Source of the DNA: Variovorax sp. MHTC-1
Lineage (GTDB): Bacteria > Pseudomonadota > Gammaproteobacteria > Burkholderiales > Burkholderiaceae_C
Assembly (NCBI RefSeq): GCF_003984645.1
Contig: NZ_RWKI01000008.1
Location: forward strand, 124,001-188,000
Length of the DNA stretch: 64,000 nt
Direction: 5' to 3'
The notes beneath the pieces are model-generated. The model was not told where the DNA came from. It saw nothing but the letters and a program-made list of their open reading frames with translations, and did no database searches. Of the stretch, positions 43,201-51,335 are shown in pieces. Every line of letters begins with the position of its first letter. Within the stretch, counting starts at the first letter, position 1. The position numbers were made by a program, and so were the translations under genes.

Positions 43201-43610
43201 TGTGCCGCATGTTCGTCGTGGCCTCTCACCTGCGCGTGCCGTACTTCGCCGTGGTGCTGCGCAAAGGCTATGGCCTCGGCGCGCAAGCGATGACGGCCGG
43301 CGGCTTCGACGCGCCGGTCTTCACCGTCGCCTGGCCCACGGGGGAGTTCGGCGCCATGGGACTCGAAGGCGCGGTGCGACTCGGCTTCCGCAAGGAGCTA
43401 GAGGCCGCGGCCGAAGGCGAGGAACGCGATGCCTTGTTCAAGAAGCTGGTGGCCCAGCAGTATGCGAACGGAGAGGCGATCCACATGGCGCGGACGCTGG
43501 AGATCGACGCGGTGATCGACCCGGCCGATACGCGCGCGTGGCTGGTGCGGGGGCTGGCATCGTCCGCTGCTGCACAGGGAACGGCCGCGCCCTACGTCGA
43601 TACCTGGTGA
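40278..43610 (+). CDS. single-chain biotin-dependent acyl-CoA carboxylase
   Basis: A 1110-residue multidomain enzyme carrying all functions in one chain. Biotin carboxylase about 1-450 (ILIANRGEIAVRL, HPGYGFLSE, GGGGGRGMR, EANPRLQVEHTVTE). Biotin carrier about 505-575 with biotinyl Lys538 in EAMKMEH. Carboxyltransferase from about 600 to the end (PTLDANRAAAVAKRH, YDYTVLAGTQG, RCFAGNAAL, CDTPGFMVGPE). The layout matches long-chain acyl-CoA carboxylases described as single polypeptides. Partner synthetase is directly upstream. Confidence 0.9.
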   Translation: MFQRILIANRGEIAVRLVRALRDLGVASVAVHAKDDANALHVQLADTAIALDAAGPSAYLDIAALIAIARVQGCDAVHPGYGFLSERADFAQACADAGLRFIGPTPEQLALFGDKARARALAQQCGVPVMPGSAGAATLSEAQAFFAAQQAEEGAGENRNEAGPGVMVKAIGGGGGRGMRAVLDAADLPGAHARCMSEAKAAFGVEGVYVERLMRNARHIEVQVLGDGKAVASLGERECTLQRRFQKLVEIAPSPSLSAALRERITQAALRMAQAVGYEGLGTFEFLVAERSTQLPFVFIEANPRLQVEHTVTEAVTGLDLVQLQLAVASGQALAQLGIDAERTVLQRGFAVQWRINAEALDAHGHARPSGGTLARFELPAGPGVRVDTHGYAGLAPSPHYDTLLAKLIVHSSSPRFDDALRRSLRALEEFRIDGIATNLALLRAIAGRPEFATQKVHTRFVEEHLADLLAAAAHIDAKAAKSTRPVGGTNAAAAPQLDEENGLVIKAPMPARLVQFEVEVGDVLPAGAQLGVLEAMKMEHLLHAPAAGRVLALLAAPGDYLVEGQSLVRLEAVDAQAVEAEARAEHDLAAIRPDLQKVIDRHAPTLDANRAAAVAKRHAQGGRTARANIADLCELAEDPGNFTEYGALAIAAQTRRRSLEDLIANTPADGMVTGIGSINAKQFGPEKSRCVVLAYDYTVLAGTQGVRNHHKTDRMLGIAHQLKLPVVLFAEGGGGRPGDTDMPIVAGLNNHTFSRFAALSGKVPVVGIVHGRCFAGNAALVGCADVIIATEASNIGMSGPAMIEGGGLGTFAPEQIGPSGVQSRNGVIDILVKDEAHAVAAAKQYLSYFQGATSDWQCADPRVLRHAVPENRLRVYDVRAAMRGVADTGSLLELRAGFGAGIVTALARIEGKPVGLLANNPHHLGGAIDVEAADKAARFMQLCNAHGLPLVALCDTPGFMVGPEIEAQAQVRHVCRMFVVASHLRVPYFAVVLRKGYGLGAQAMTAGGFDAPVFTVAWPTGEFGAMGLEGAVRLGFRKELEAAAEGEERDALFKKLVAQQYANGEAIHMARTLEIDAVIDPADTRAWLVRGLASSAAAQGTAAPYVDTW

Positions 43611-43674
43611 GGCGCAAGTCCCTGGGTCGTACGCGGGTCGCGCAGGCTCCTTAAACTGAGGCGCTTTGCGCCGC

Positions 43675-44952
43675 ATGAAGCTGGTTTCACGATTCGTCGC
43701 CTGCACCGGGCTGCTGCTGAGCCTTCTGCCCGTCGCGCTGCCGGCCCAGCCGCGGGCAGCGCCCGACATTCGCTGGGTCGCCAGCTGGGCCGCTGCGCCG
43801 CAGGACTACCTGAAGGTGCCCGTGCTGCCCGGCATCCAGACTTCGCCGGGTGCGCCGCCCCCTGTCTTCGACGGCCAGACGCTGCGCCTGCGCGTGTTGC
43901 CCACGCTGGGCGGCGAGCGCGTGCGTGTTCGTTTTTCCAACCTGTTCGGCAAGAAGCCCTTGCGAATCGTCGGCGCCAGCGTGGCGCGCAGCACCGGGCC
44001 CGATGCGGTGTCGCCCGCCACGCTGCAAGACTTGCGTTTCGGCGGCTTGGCAAGCGCGACGATCGCACCCGGTGAAGAGCGTTGGAGCGATGGCGCACGG
44101 CTCGGTGTCGAGCCCGGCCAGGCCGTAGCGGTGAGCCTTCAGGTCGAGGCGCGCACGCCCTTTGCGACCGTGCATCAGCTCGGCAGCACATCGATGATGC
44201 CGGGGCCTGCGCTCATGCAGCCGCAATGGCGCAACGCCGAGCTGTCTTCATGGAACCACATCGTGACCGGCCTCGACGTTGCCAGCCCGGCCGCGCCGCG
44301 TGTGGTGGTCGCTTTCGGCGACTCCATCACGCAGGGCCTGGGCGCCGGCGAGGGACAGGCGCCGCCCTCGCGCTATCCGGACCGGCTCGAGACACGCGTG
44401 CGCGAACGGCCAGGCAGCGCCGGGTCCGTGGCGGTGATCAATGCAGGCATCGCCGGCAACCGACTGCTCACCGACGGCGTCGGCCCGAGCGGCATCGAGC
44501 GTTTCCGGCGCGACGTGCTGGCGCAAAGCGGTGTCACGCATGCGGTGGTCCTGATCGGGATCAACGACATCAACTTCAACCTGCCGATCGCGATCCAGGG
44601 CTTCGCGCCGGTGTTCCAGCCGCCCAGCGCGGAGCAGATCACGGCCGGCCTGCAGCAACTGATCGAGGAGGCCCATGCCAAGGGGGTGAAGTTGCTGCTG
44701 GGCACGATCACGCCCTTCAAGGGCGCGGTGTCCTGGACCGAGGAAAAGGAAGCGCGCCGCCAGGCCGTGAACCGCTGGATCCGTGGCCGGCAGGATGTCG
44801 ATGCGGTGGTGGACTTCGACCAAGCCTTGCGCAACCCGGCCGATCCGGCGGCGCTCCATCCGCTCTACGACGGGGGTGATCACTTGCATCCGGGCAACGC
44901 GGGCTATGCCGCAATGGCGGATGCCATCGATCTGCGAGAGCTGCAGGAATAG
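43675..44952 (+). CDS. secreted SGNH/GDSL hydrolase
   Basis: A 425-residue protein with a signal peptide (cleavage near LPAQPRA, residue 27). A beta-sandwich-like N-terminal part precedes the SGNH esterase domain from about 210: block I VVVAFGDSITQGLGAG, block II NAGIAGNRLL, block III LIGINDI and block V DHLHPGNAGY. Members deacylate polysaccharides or esters. ATG 43675. It is a single gene in the same direction as the carboxylase. Confidence 0.88.
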   Translation: MKLVSRFVACTGLLLSLLPVALPAQPRAAPDIRWVASWAAAPQDYLKVPVLPGIQTSPGAPPPVFDGQTLRLRVLPTLGGERVRVRFSNLFGKKPLRIVGASVARSTGPDAVSPATLQDLRFGGLASATIAPGEERWSDGARLGVEPGQAVAVSLQVEARTPFATVHQLGSTSMMPGPALMQPQWRNAELSSWNHIVTGLDVASPAAPRVVVAFGDSITQGLGAGEGQAPPSRYPDRLETRVRERPGSAGSVAVINAGIAGNRLLTDGVGPSGIERFRRDVLAQSGVTHAVVLIGINDINFNLPIAIQGFAPVFQPPSAEQITAGLQQLIEEAHAKGVKLLLGTITPFKGAVSWTEEKEARRQAVNRWIRGRQDVDAVVDFDQALRNPADPAALHPLYDGGDHLHPGNAGYAAMADAIDLRELQE

Positions 44953-45050
44953 GCGAAACACCTTTACACAATTTGTGGCGTAGTGCTTACAGGCCCTTCA
45001 CGCGCGCCAGGGACGATGAAGGCTCCAACAACTCATGAGGAGCACCCCCC

Positions 45051-45506
45051 ATGAAAAAACTTGCTGTCACCTTGGCTGTAGGCGCCGCGTCCCTTCTTTC
45101 GTTGGGGGCCGCCGTGACGATACCGACCACCGCGCAGGCCCAGCCCGCGATCATCATCCAGACGCCGCCGCCACCACCGCGCGTCGAACGCGTCCCGCCG
45201 CCGCGCCGCGGCTACGTGTGGGCACCGGGCCACTACGAGTGGCGCGGCGGACGCCACGTCTGGGTACGCGGGGGTTGGGTTCGTGCACGCCCCGGCTATG
45301 CCTACCGCGCGCCTGAATGGCGTGAACGCGACGGGCGCTGGCAGTACAACCGCGGCCGCTGGGACCGCGACCGCGACGGCGTGCCCAATCGCTATGACCG
45401 CGACCGCGACAACGACGGCGTGCCCAATCGCTACGACCGCGACCGCGACAACGACGGCGTGCCCAATCGCTACGACAACCGGCCGAACAATCCGAATCGA
45501 CGCTAG
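45051..45506 (+). CDS. exported YXWGXW-type protein with Asp-rich tandem repeats
   Basis: A 151-residue exported protein. Signal peptide of about 29 residues ends AQAQP. A poly-Pro stretch follows, then GYVWAPGHYEWRGGRHVWVRGGWV, matching the YXWGXW repeat family. The C-terminal third has three Asp-rich repeats, DRD(ND)GVPNRY, resembling thrombospondin type 3 calcium loops. GAGGAG lies 8 bases ahead of ATG 45051. The upstream region has a TTTACA box near 44961. Probably envelope-associated, perhaps metal-binding. Confidence 0.78.
   Translation: MKKLAVTLAVGAASLLSLGAAVTIPTTAQAQPAIIIQTPPPPPRVERVPPPRRGYVWAPGHYEWRGGRHVWVRGGWVRARPGYAYRAPEWRERDGRWQYNRGRWDRDRDGVPNRYDRDRDNDGVPNRYDRDRDNDGVPNRYDNRPNNPNRR
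45363..45476 (+). repeat. tandem 33/39/39-base coding repeats
   Basis: One 33-base and two nearly identical 39-base units encoding DRDRDGVPNRY and twice DRDRDNDGVPNRY. Near-identity at silent positions shows recent duplication, so copy number probably varies between strains. Confidence 0.85.
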
Positions 45507-45528
45507 GCAGCTAGGCAGCTGAGAACAA

Positions 45529-45558
45529 CGCCCGCCGCGACGGGCGTTTTTCTTTTTT
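45529..45558 (+). terminator. rho-independent terminator
   Basis: CGCCCG, a CCGCGA loop and CGGGCG are followed by TTTTTCTTTTTT. It ends transcription of the YXWGXW gene and touches the stop codon of the convergent lrgB. Confidence 0.9.
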
Positions 45559-46282
45559 AGAGCATCCGGAACACCAGCGGCATCAGGAGCGCGGCCAGCA
45601 CCACCTGCATGCCCAGCGCCAGGCCGGCATAGGCGCCGGCATCGGCATCCACATGCAGCGCGCGGGCCGCGCCGATGCCATGGGCCGTGGTGCCGAGCGC
45701 GAAGCCGCGGGCGGCATAACCCGGGGCATCGGTGCCGATGCGTAGCGCATCGAAGAGGTACTTGCCCGACAGCGCGCCGATCATGCCGGTGAGGACCGCG
45801 AACACCGCAGACAGCGCCGGAATGCCGCCGATCTTTTCCGAGATGCCCATGGCCACCGGCGCCGTGACCGATTTGGGCGCGAGCGAGAGCACCACGTCGT
45901 GCGGCAAGTCCACCGCCCAGCCCAGTGCCACAGCCGATCCGCCCGCCGCCGCGCCGCCTGCCAGCGCGGCGAGCAGGAGCCGGCCGAAGCGCGCGCGCAA
46001 TTCGGCGCGCCGCTGCCACAAAGGCCAGGCCAACGCAACGACGGCCGGACCGAGCAGGAAGTGGATGAACTGCGCGCCGGCGAAATAGGTCGGGTAGTCC
46101 ACGCCCGTGGCCAGCAGGCCGCCCGCCAGCGCGATCACCGACCACAGCACCGGGTTGGCCCAGGGCGCGCTGTCCAGCTTCGCGTAGGCCGCGTTCGCGA
46201 GCAGGTACACCACCAGCGTCGCCGTGAGGCCGAAGAGCGGCGTGGCCGAGAGATAGATCCAGAGTTCGACGAAGCGCGGCAC
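45557..46282 (-). CDS. lrgB: LrgB/CidB-family membrane protein
   Basis: A 241-residue protein with about seven to eight membrane helices, of the LrgB family that modulates holin-like activity and murein hydrolase export or pyruvate uptake. PKSVTAPVAMGISEKIGG is the signature, plus TTAHGIGAARAL. GTG 46282 is the start. It is 4 bases behind lrgA, forming the usual lrgAB pair. Confidence 0.9.
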   Translation of the reverse strand: MPRFVELWIYLSATPLFGLTATLVVYLLANAAYAKLDSAPWANPVLWSVIALAGGLLATGVDYPTYFAGAQFIHFLLGPAVVALAWPLWQRRAELRARFGRLLLAALAGGAAAGGSAVALGWAVDLPHDVVLSLAPKSVTAPVAMGISEKIGGIPALSAVFAVLTGMIGALSGKYLFDALRIGTDAPGYAARGFALGTTAHGIGAARALHVDADAGAYAGLALGMQVVLAALLMPLVFRML

Positions 46283-46285
46283 GGC

Positions 46286-46636
46286 TCAGGTCTTGTTCTT
46301 CTTGTGATTGAATCCGTAGAGCACCAGCACGGTCACCGCCAGCCCGATCCAGGTCGACAGCACGACGACGAGCAGCATGCGTCCGCCGTACTGGCTCAAG
46401 AGCGCGAGATGCGTCATCACGCCCACGCCGACCGGGATGAACAGCAGCGACAGGTGCGCGAGCATGAAGTTCGCACATTCGGCGACCGGCTCGCGCACTG
46501 CGGGGAGGTACAGCGCGCCCAGCAGCAGCATCAAGCCGAGTACCGGGCCGGGGAGCGGCAGCGACAACCCGCGAGCGAGTACTTCGCCGATCGACTGGAA
46601 CACCAGCAGCCAGGCCAGGCCGCGCAAGCCGTTCAT
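46286..46636 (-). CDS. lrgA: LrgA/CidA-family holin-like protein
   Basis: A 116-residue protein with about four membrane helices: LPLPGPVLGLMLLLGALYL, the FMLAHLSLLFIPVGVGVM signature and a short basic C-terminus. It partners LrgB. No LytSR-type regulator is adjacent. It lies 13 bases after the glcD stop, so it may be co-transcribed with glcD; a lactate/glycolate-pyruvate link would fit. Confidence 0.9.
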   Translation of the reverse strand: MNGLRGLAWLLVFQSIGEVLARGLSLPLPGPVLGLMLLLGALYLPAVREPVAECANFMLAHLSLLFIPVGVGVMTHLALLSQYGGRMLLVVVLSTWIGLAVTVLVLYGFNHKKNKT

Positions 46637-46649
46637 CGTGCCTGCTCTT

Positions 46650-48128
46650 TCAGAAACGGGGGAGGTCCGGATGCGCCAGGCGCCCGCCGCGCACCACTTC
46701 GCGGCCGTACTCGGCGCAGCGCTGCAGCGTGGGGATGGCCTTGCCGGGGTTCAGCAGACCTGCCGGATCGAAAGCGCGCTTGACGCCGAACATCTGCTCG
46801 TTCTCCTCGGCCGTGAACTGTACGCACATGCTGTTGAGCTTCTCGACGCCCACGCCGTGCTCGCCCGACACCGTGCCGCCCATCGCGACGCTGGTCTCCA
46901 GGATGTCGGCGCCGAAGAGCTCGCAGCGGTGCAGCTCGTCGGGGTCGTTGGCATCGAAGAGCACCAGCGGATGCAGGTTGCCGTCGCCGGCATGGAACAC
47001 GTTGCAGCAGCGCAGGTTGTACTTCTTCTCCATCTGCTGGATGGCGAGCAGGATGTCGGCCAGGCGCTTGCGCGGGATGGTCGAGTCGAGGCACATGTAG
47101 TCGGGGCTGATGCGGCCCGAAGCGGGAAAGGCGTTCTTGCGGCCGCTCCAGAACTTCAGGCGTTCGTCCTCGTCGCGGCTCACCGAGAGCGCGGTGGCGC
47201 CGCAATCGCGCAGCACGGCGCTCATGCGGCCGATCTCTTCTTCGACCTCCTCGGGCGTGCCGTCGGATTCGCAGAGCAGGATTGCTTCGGCTTCGAGGTC
47301 GTAGCCGGCGCGCACGAAGTCCTCGACTGCGGCCGTCATCGGCTTGTCCATCATCTCGAGACCGGCCGGGATGATGCCGGCCGCGATCACGGCCGCCACT
47401 GCATCGCCGGCTTTGCGCACGTCGTCGAAGCTGGCCATGATGCACCGCGCGAGCCGCGGCTTGGGCACCAGCTTGACGGTGACCTCGGTGGTCACGGCCA
47501 GCATGCCTTCGCTGCCGACCACGAGCGCGAGCAGGTCCAGCCCCGCGCAGTCGAGCGCCTCGCTGCCGAACTCGATCGCTTCGCCTTCGGCGGTGAAGCC
47601 GCGCACGCGCAGCACGTTGTGCAGCGTGAGGCCGTACTTGAGGCAGTGGACGCCGCCCGAGTTCTCGGCCACGTTGCCGCCGATGGTGCAGGCAATCTGG
47701 CTCGAAGGGTCGGGCGCGTAGTAGAGGTTGAAAGGCGCGGCGGCTTCGCTGATCGCGAGGTTGCGCACGCCGCACTGAACCACCGCGGTGCGGCTGACCG
47801 GGTCGATCTTCAGGATGCTGTTGAACTTGGCGAGCGAGAGCGTGACGCCCACGGCGTTGGGCATCGCGCCGCCCGAGAGCCCGGTGCCGGCGCCGCGCGC
47901 CACGACCGGCACGCCGAGCGCGTGGCAGGTCTTGAGCACGGCCGCAACCTGCGCCTCGGTCTCGGGCAGCGCCACGGCCAGCGGGCGCTGGCGGTAGGCG
48001 GTAAGGCCGTCGCACTCGTAGGGCGTGGTGTCCTCGGCGTTCCAGATCAGCCCGTGCGCCGGCAGATGAGGCTGCAGCGCGCGCACCACCTGCGACTGGC
48101 GTTCGGAGGCTTGGGCGAGCGCGTTCAT
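46650..48128 (-). CDS. glcD: FAD-linked glycolate / D-lactate dehydrogenase subunit GlcD
   Basis: A 492-residue FAD-binding oxidase. The PCMH FAD site has VARGAGTGLSGGAMP (near residue 78) and CTIGGNVAENSGGVHCLKYG. The C-terminal cap has VFHAGDGNLHPLVLFD and GTVSGEHGVGVEKL. No GlcE or GlcF subunit is adjacent, unlike the glcDEF operon, so it may act alone as a D-lactate or 2-hydroxyglutarate dehydrogenase, or pair with subunits encoded elsewhere. Confidence 0.85.
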   Translation of the reverse strand: MNALAQASERQSQVVRALQPHLPAHGLIWNAEDTTPYECDGLTAYRQRPLAVALPETEAQVAAVLKTCHALGVPVVARGAGTGLSGGAMPNAVGVTLSLAKFNSILKIDPVSRTAVVQCGVRNLAISEAAAPFNLYYAPDPSSQIACTIGGNVAENSGGVHCLKYGLTLHNVLRVRGFTAEGEAIEFGSEALDCAGLDLLALVVGSEGMLAVTTEVTVKLVPKPRLARCIMASFDDVRKAGDAVAAVIAAGIIPAGLEMMDKPMTAAVEDFVRAGYDLEAEAILLCESDGTPEEVEEEIGRMSAVLRDCGATALSVSRDEDERLKFWSGRKNAFPASGRISPDYMCLDSTIPRKRLADILLAIQQMEKKYNLRCCNVFHAGDGNLHPLVLFDANDPDELHRCELFGADILETSVAMGGTVSGEHGVGVEKLNSMCVQFTAEENEQMFGVKRAFDPAGLLNPGKAIPTLQRCAEYGREVVRGGRLAHPDLPRF

Positions 48129-48137
48129 GAAATCGCC

Positions 48138-48983
48138 CTACCTGAACACCACCGTGCGGTGTCCATTGAGCAGCACGCGATGCTCGCTGTGCCACTTCAC
48201 CGCGCGCGCCAGCACCTGGCTCTCGGTGTCGCGGCCTCGGGCCGTTAGGTCTTCCACCGTGTCGGTGTGGTCGGCGCGTTCCACGTCCTGCTCGATGATC
48301 GGGCCCTCGTCGAGGTCGGCCGTCACGTAGTGGGCCGTGGCGCCGATCAGCTTCACGCCGCGGTCGTGGGCCTGGTAGTAGGGCTTGGCACCCTTGAAGC
48401 TGGGCAGGAAGGAGTGGTGAATGTTGATCGCGCGGCCGGCGAGCTGCGTGCACAGGTCATTGCTGAGGATCTGCATGTAGCGCGCCAGCACCACCAGCTC
48501 GGCGCCTTCGGCTTCGATGATCTCCAGCTGCTTCGCCTCGCCCTGGGCCTTGGTCGCGGCCGTCACCGGGATGTGGTGGAAGGGCACGTTGTAGCTGGCG
48601 GCGAGCTGGTAGAAGTCGCGGTGGTTCGAGATGATGGCGCGCACGTCGATCGCGAGCAGGCCGCTCTTCCAGCGGAACAGCAGGTCGTTGAGGCAGTGGC
48701 CTTCCTTGCTGACCAGGATCACGGTCTTCATCGGCTCGGCGGCGACGTGCAGCTTCCAGCGCATGCCGAAGCTTTGGGCCAGGCCGGCGAGCTGCTCGCG
48801 CAAGGCGGCTTCGCTCTGGTCGCAGGCAAAGCGCACGCGCATGAAGAACAGGCCCGTGCCGTGGTCGTTGTACTGCGCCGCTTCTTCGATGTTGCCGCCG
48901 CGCTCGAGCAAGAAGCCGGAAACGGCATGGACGATGCCGGTGCGGTCGGGGCAGGAAAGGGTGAGGATGTACGCGGGGGTCAT
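48138..48983 (-). CDS. purU: formyltetrahydrofolate deformylase PurU
   Basis: A 281-residue enzyme hydrolysing 10-formyl-THF to THF and formate. The N-terminal ACT domain is ILTLSCPDRTGIVHAVSGFL. The formyltransferase-like domain shows AIISNHRDFYQLA, RYMQILSNDLC, NIHHSFLPSFKGAKPY and GATAHYVTADLDEGPIIEQD, with catalytic Asn/His/Asp in place. ATG 48983. Nine bases upstream of glcD in the same direction. Confidence 0.95.
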   Translation of the reverse strand: MTPAYILTLSCPDRTGIVHAVSGFLLERGGNIEEAAQYNDHGTGLFFMRVRFACDQSEAALREQLAGLAQSFGMRWKLHVAAEPMKTVILVSKEGHCLNDLLFRWKSGLLAIDVRAIISNHRDFYQLAASYNVPFHHIPVTAATKAQGEAKQLEIIEAEGAELVVLARYMQILSNDLCTQLAGRAINIHHSFLPSFKGAKPYYQAHDRGVKLIGATAHYVTADLDEGPIIEQDVERADHTDTVEDLTARGRDTESQVLARAVKWHSEHRVLLNGHRTVVFR

Positions 48984-49107
48984 AGAACCGGTGATTGTCG
49001 CAGGGCGGGCTTCGACAAGCTCGGCCTGAACGGACTGTGCCGGCGCTGCAGCGTTCGCAGGGGAGTGCCAAAATGCCCATCCCGATGCCTTCAGGCAGGA
49101 GTGATTC

Positions 49108-50442
49108 ATGGCCTACAACGACTTCAGCATGGACAACCAGTGGTTGCCCTTCACCCCGAACCGCCATTTCAAGAAAGATCCGCGCGTCTTCGTGGCCGCC
49201 GATGGGATGGAGTTCACCACGCATGACGGCAGGAAGGTGATCGACGGCATCTCCTCGCTCTGGTGCGTGGGCGCGGGGCACAACCGCAAGCCCATCAACG
49301 AGGCGATCAAGAAGCAGCTCGACACGCTCGACTACGCCACCGCCTTCCAGGTCAGCAACGACAAGGCTTTCAAGGCCGCCGAGATGATCGCCGCGATGGC
49401 GCCCGGCGACCTCAACAAGGTGCTGTTCTGCAACTCCGGCAGCGAAGCCGCCGACACCTCGATGAAGGTGGCGCTGGCCTACCACCGCGCGCGCGGGGAA
49501 GGGCACCGCAACCTCTTCATCGGCCGCGAGAAGGGCTACCACGGCGTCGGCTTCGGCGGCATGTCGGTGGGCGGCATTCCGGGCAACCGCAAGGTGTTCG
49601 GCTCGGCCTTTTTGCCGCGCGTGGACCACATGCGCTTCATCCACGATCCGGTGAACCATGCCTACATCCACAACCAGGAACCGGTGTGGGCCGACGATCC
49701 GCTGGCCGATCTGGAGCAGCGCATCCTGCCGCTGCACGACCCGAGCAACGTGGCCGCGATCATCGTCGAGCCGGTGGCCGGTTCGGCCGGCTGGTACCTG
49801 CCGCCCAAGGGCTACCTGCAGAAGCTGCGCGGGATCTGCGACAAGCACGGCATCCTGCTGATCTTCGACGAGGTCATCACCGGCTTCGGCCGCATGGGCA
49901 CCAACTTCGCGTCGGACTACTACGGCGTGGTGCCCGACATGCTGAACTTCGCCAAGTGCGTGACCAACGGCGTGATCCCGCTGGGCGGCGTGATCTGCCG
50001 CGACAAGCTGTACGACGAGATGATGAACACCTCGGCCCCCGAGCACGTGGTGGAGTTCTTCCACGGCTACACCTACTCGGGCCACCCGGTGGCTTGCGCG
50101 GCGGCCATCGCGACGCTCGAGCTGCTGCAGAAGGAGCAGCTGTTCCCGCGCGCCGGCGAGATGGGCAAGGTGCTGGGCGATGCCTTCCACAGCGCCTTCA
50201 AGGGGCTGCCGAACGTGATCGGCATCCGCGGCCTGGGCCTGGCCGCTGCGGTGGAGTTCGCGCCGATCGCGGGTTCGCCGGGCAAGCGGGCCTACGACAT
50301 CTTCCTGGACTGCTATCACAAGGGCTCGCTGGTGCGGCCGGCGGGCGACGTGATCGTGATCGCACCGCCCTTCGTCGTCGAGAAGTCGCACATCGACACG
50401 CTGGTCAATACCTTGGCGGATTCGATCAAGAAGAACGCTTGA
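49108..50442 (+). CDS. class III omega-aminotransferase (beta-alanine-pyruvate type)
   Basis: A 444-residue PLP enzyme. NSGSEAADTSMK, IVEPVAGSAGWYLPPKGYL, LIFDEVITGFGRMG and the lysine-bearing NFAKCVTNGVIPLGGV (near residue 290) are typical. The N-terminal WLPFTPNRHFK suits beta-alanine:pyruvate or related omega-amino acid transaminases. Divergent from purU. Substrate range is not fixed by sequence. Confidence 0.88.
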   Translation: MAYNDFSMDNQWLPFTPNRHFKKDPRVFVAADGMEFTTHDGRKVIDGISSLWCVGAGHNRKPINEAIKKQLDTLDYATAFQVSNDKAFKAAEMIAAMAPGDLNKVLFCNSGSEAADTSMKVALAYHRARGEGHRNLFIGREKGYHGVGFGGMSVGGIPGNRKVFGSAFLPRVDHMRFIHDPVNHAYIHNQEPVWADDPLADLEQRILPLHDPSNVAAIIVEPVAGSAGWYLPPKGYLQKLRGICDKHGILLIFDEVITGFGRMGTNFASDYYGVVPDMLNFAKCVTNGVIPLGGVICRDKLYDEMMNTSAPEHVVEFFHGYTYSGHPVACAAAIATLELLQKEQLFPRAGEMGKVLGDAFHSAFKGLPNVIGIRGLGLAAAVEFAPIAGSPGKRAYDIFLDCYHKGSLVRPAGDVIVIAPPFVVEKSHIDTLVNTLADSIKKNA

Positions 50443-50463
50443 GGAACCGAGCCCCCTCGCTCG

Positions 50464-50525
50464 GCACTGCGTGTCCTCGCTGCCCCCGAGGGGGCAGCGT
50501 CAGCCTTGGGGGCGGCCCGCCGGCC
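50464..50525 (+). repeat. palindromic intergenic element (same family as the putA insert)
   Basis: CACTGCGTGTCCTCGCTGCC leads into a GCTGCCCCC-GA-GGGGGCAGC hairpin and a CCTTGGGGGCGGCCCGCCGG tail. It lies between the convergent aminotransferase and ChaN-like genes and runs into the end of the latter. The inverted counterpart is in putA at 16622-16699. Confidence 0.8.
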
Positions 50526-51324
50526 TGACGCCGGCGCAGTAGTCCTTCTCCGGCAGCGCCGGCGTGTGCCACACGGCATCGAAGGCGCCTGGTTCGCGCG
50601 GGGACATCGGCACGCCGGCCTGCAGCTGCACCGTTTTCACCGCCAGGTCGCTCGGCAGATGTTGCGGCACGCCCACCGCCTTGGCAGTGTGGCCGGCGCC
50701 GCTCAGCAGCAGCACGGTCTTGCCCGGCACCCGTGCCTTGACGATCGCCTGCGCCATGGCGCGGTCGCGTGCGATCTGGATGCGCGTCATCGGCCCGATC
50801 TGCGACTCGGGCAAGAGCTTGCAGTGGCCGTTGCGCACCGCCTCCTGCTGCGCCTTGTGCGCCTCCTTGCCGAGCTGTGCGTCGAGCGAGACATCGGCCA
50901 TCGCGTCTTTCATGCGCTCGCGCGGCAGGTTGGCGCCGATCACCGGCACGCCCGCGCGCACGGCGGCCATCACGGCCGGGCCATAGGCGCTCCAGGGCCA
51001 GGCCTTCTCGTTCCATTTGAGCGCGGCCTGTACCTGCGCATCGGTCGCGTCGCGCGCGAGGCCGGCCGTGGTCGCGCCTTCGTCCGCCATCTCGAGCGCC
51101 AGCGCGGCCAGGCGGCCGCGTGCGGCCAGTGTCTCGACCGTCTCGCGCTCGATCACCTGGTGCTCGGCGGCATCGTGCTGCTCGCCGAGCAGCAGCGCGT
51201 CGGCCGGCAGCAGGGCCATCGCGCGTCGGGCGATCGGTTCATCCGCGCGTGGCGCGAAGGCAGAGCAACCGGTGAGGACCACCGCCATGAGCAAGGACAG
51301 CGTGCAAAAGCGTCGAAACAGCAT
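50500..51324 (-). CDS. ChaN-like haem-binding lipoprotein
   Basis: A 274-residue lipoprotein: lipobox LTGC with Cys20. The Cofac_haem_bdg (ChaN/DUF399) pattern is LLGEQHDAAEHQVIE, LALEMAD, WPWSAYGPAVMAAVRAGVPVIGANL and VLLLSGAGHTAKAVGVP. Probably binds haem in the outer or inner envelope. The C-terminal residues are encoded by the neighbouring repeat element. Divergent from the AbrB-like gene by only 11 bases. Confidence 0.82.
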   Translation of the reverse strand: MLFRRFCTLSLLMAVVLTGCSAFAPRADEPIARRAMALLPADALLLGEQHDAAEHQVIERETVETLAARGRLAALALEMADEGATTAGLARDATDAQVQAALKWNEKAWPWSAYGPAVMAAVRAGVPVIGANLPRERMKDAMADVSLDAQLGKEAHKAQQEAVRNGHCKLLPESQIGPMTRIQIARDRAMAQAIVKARVPGKTVLLLSGAGHTAKAVGVPQHLPSDLAVKTVQLQAGVPMSPREPGAFDAVWHTPALPEKDYCAGVRPAGRPQG

Positions 51325-51335
51325 CGAGCCATACT

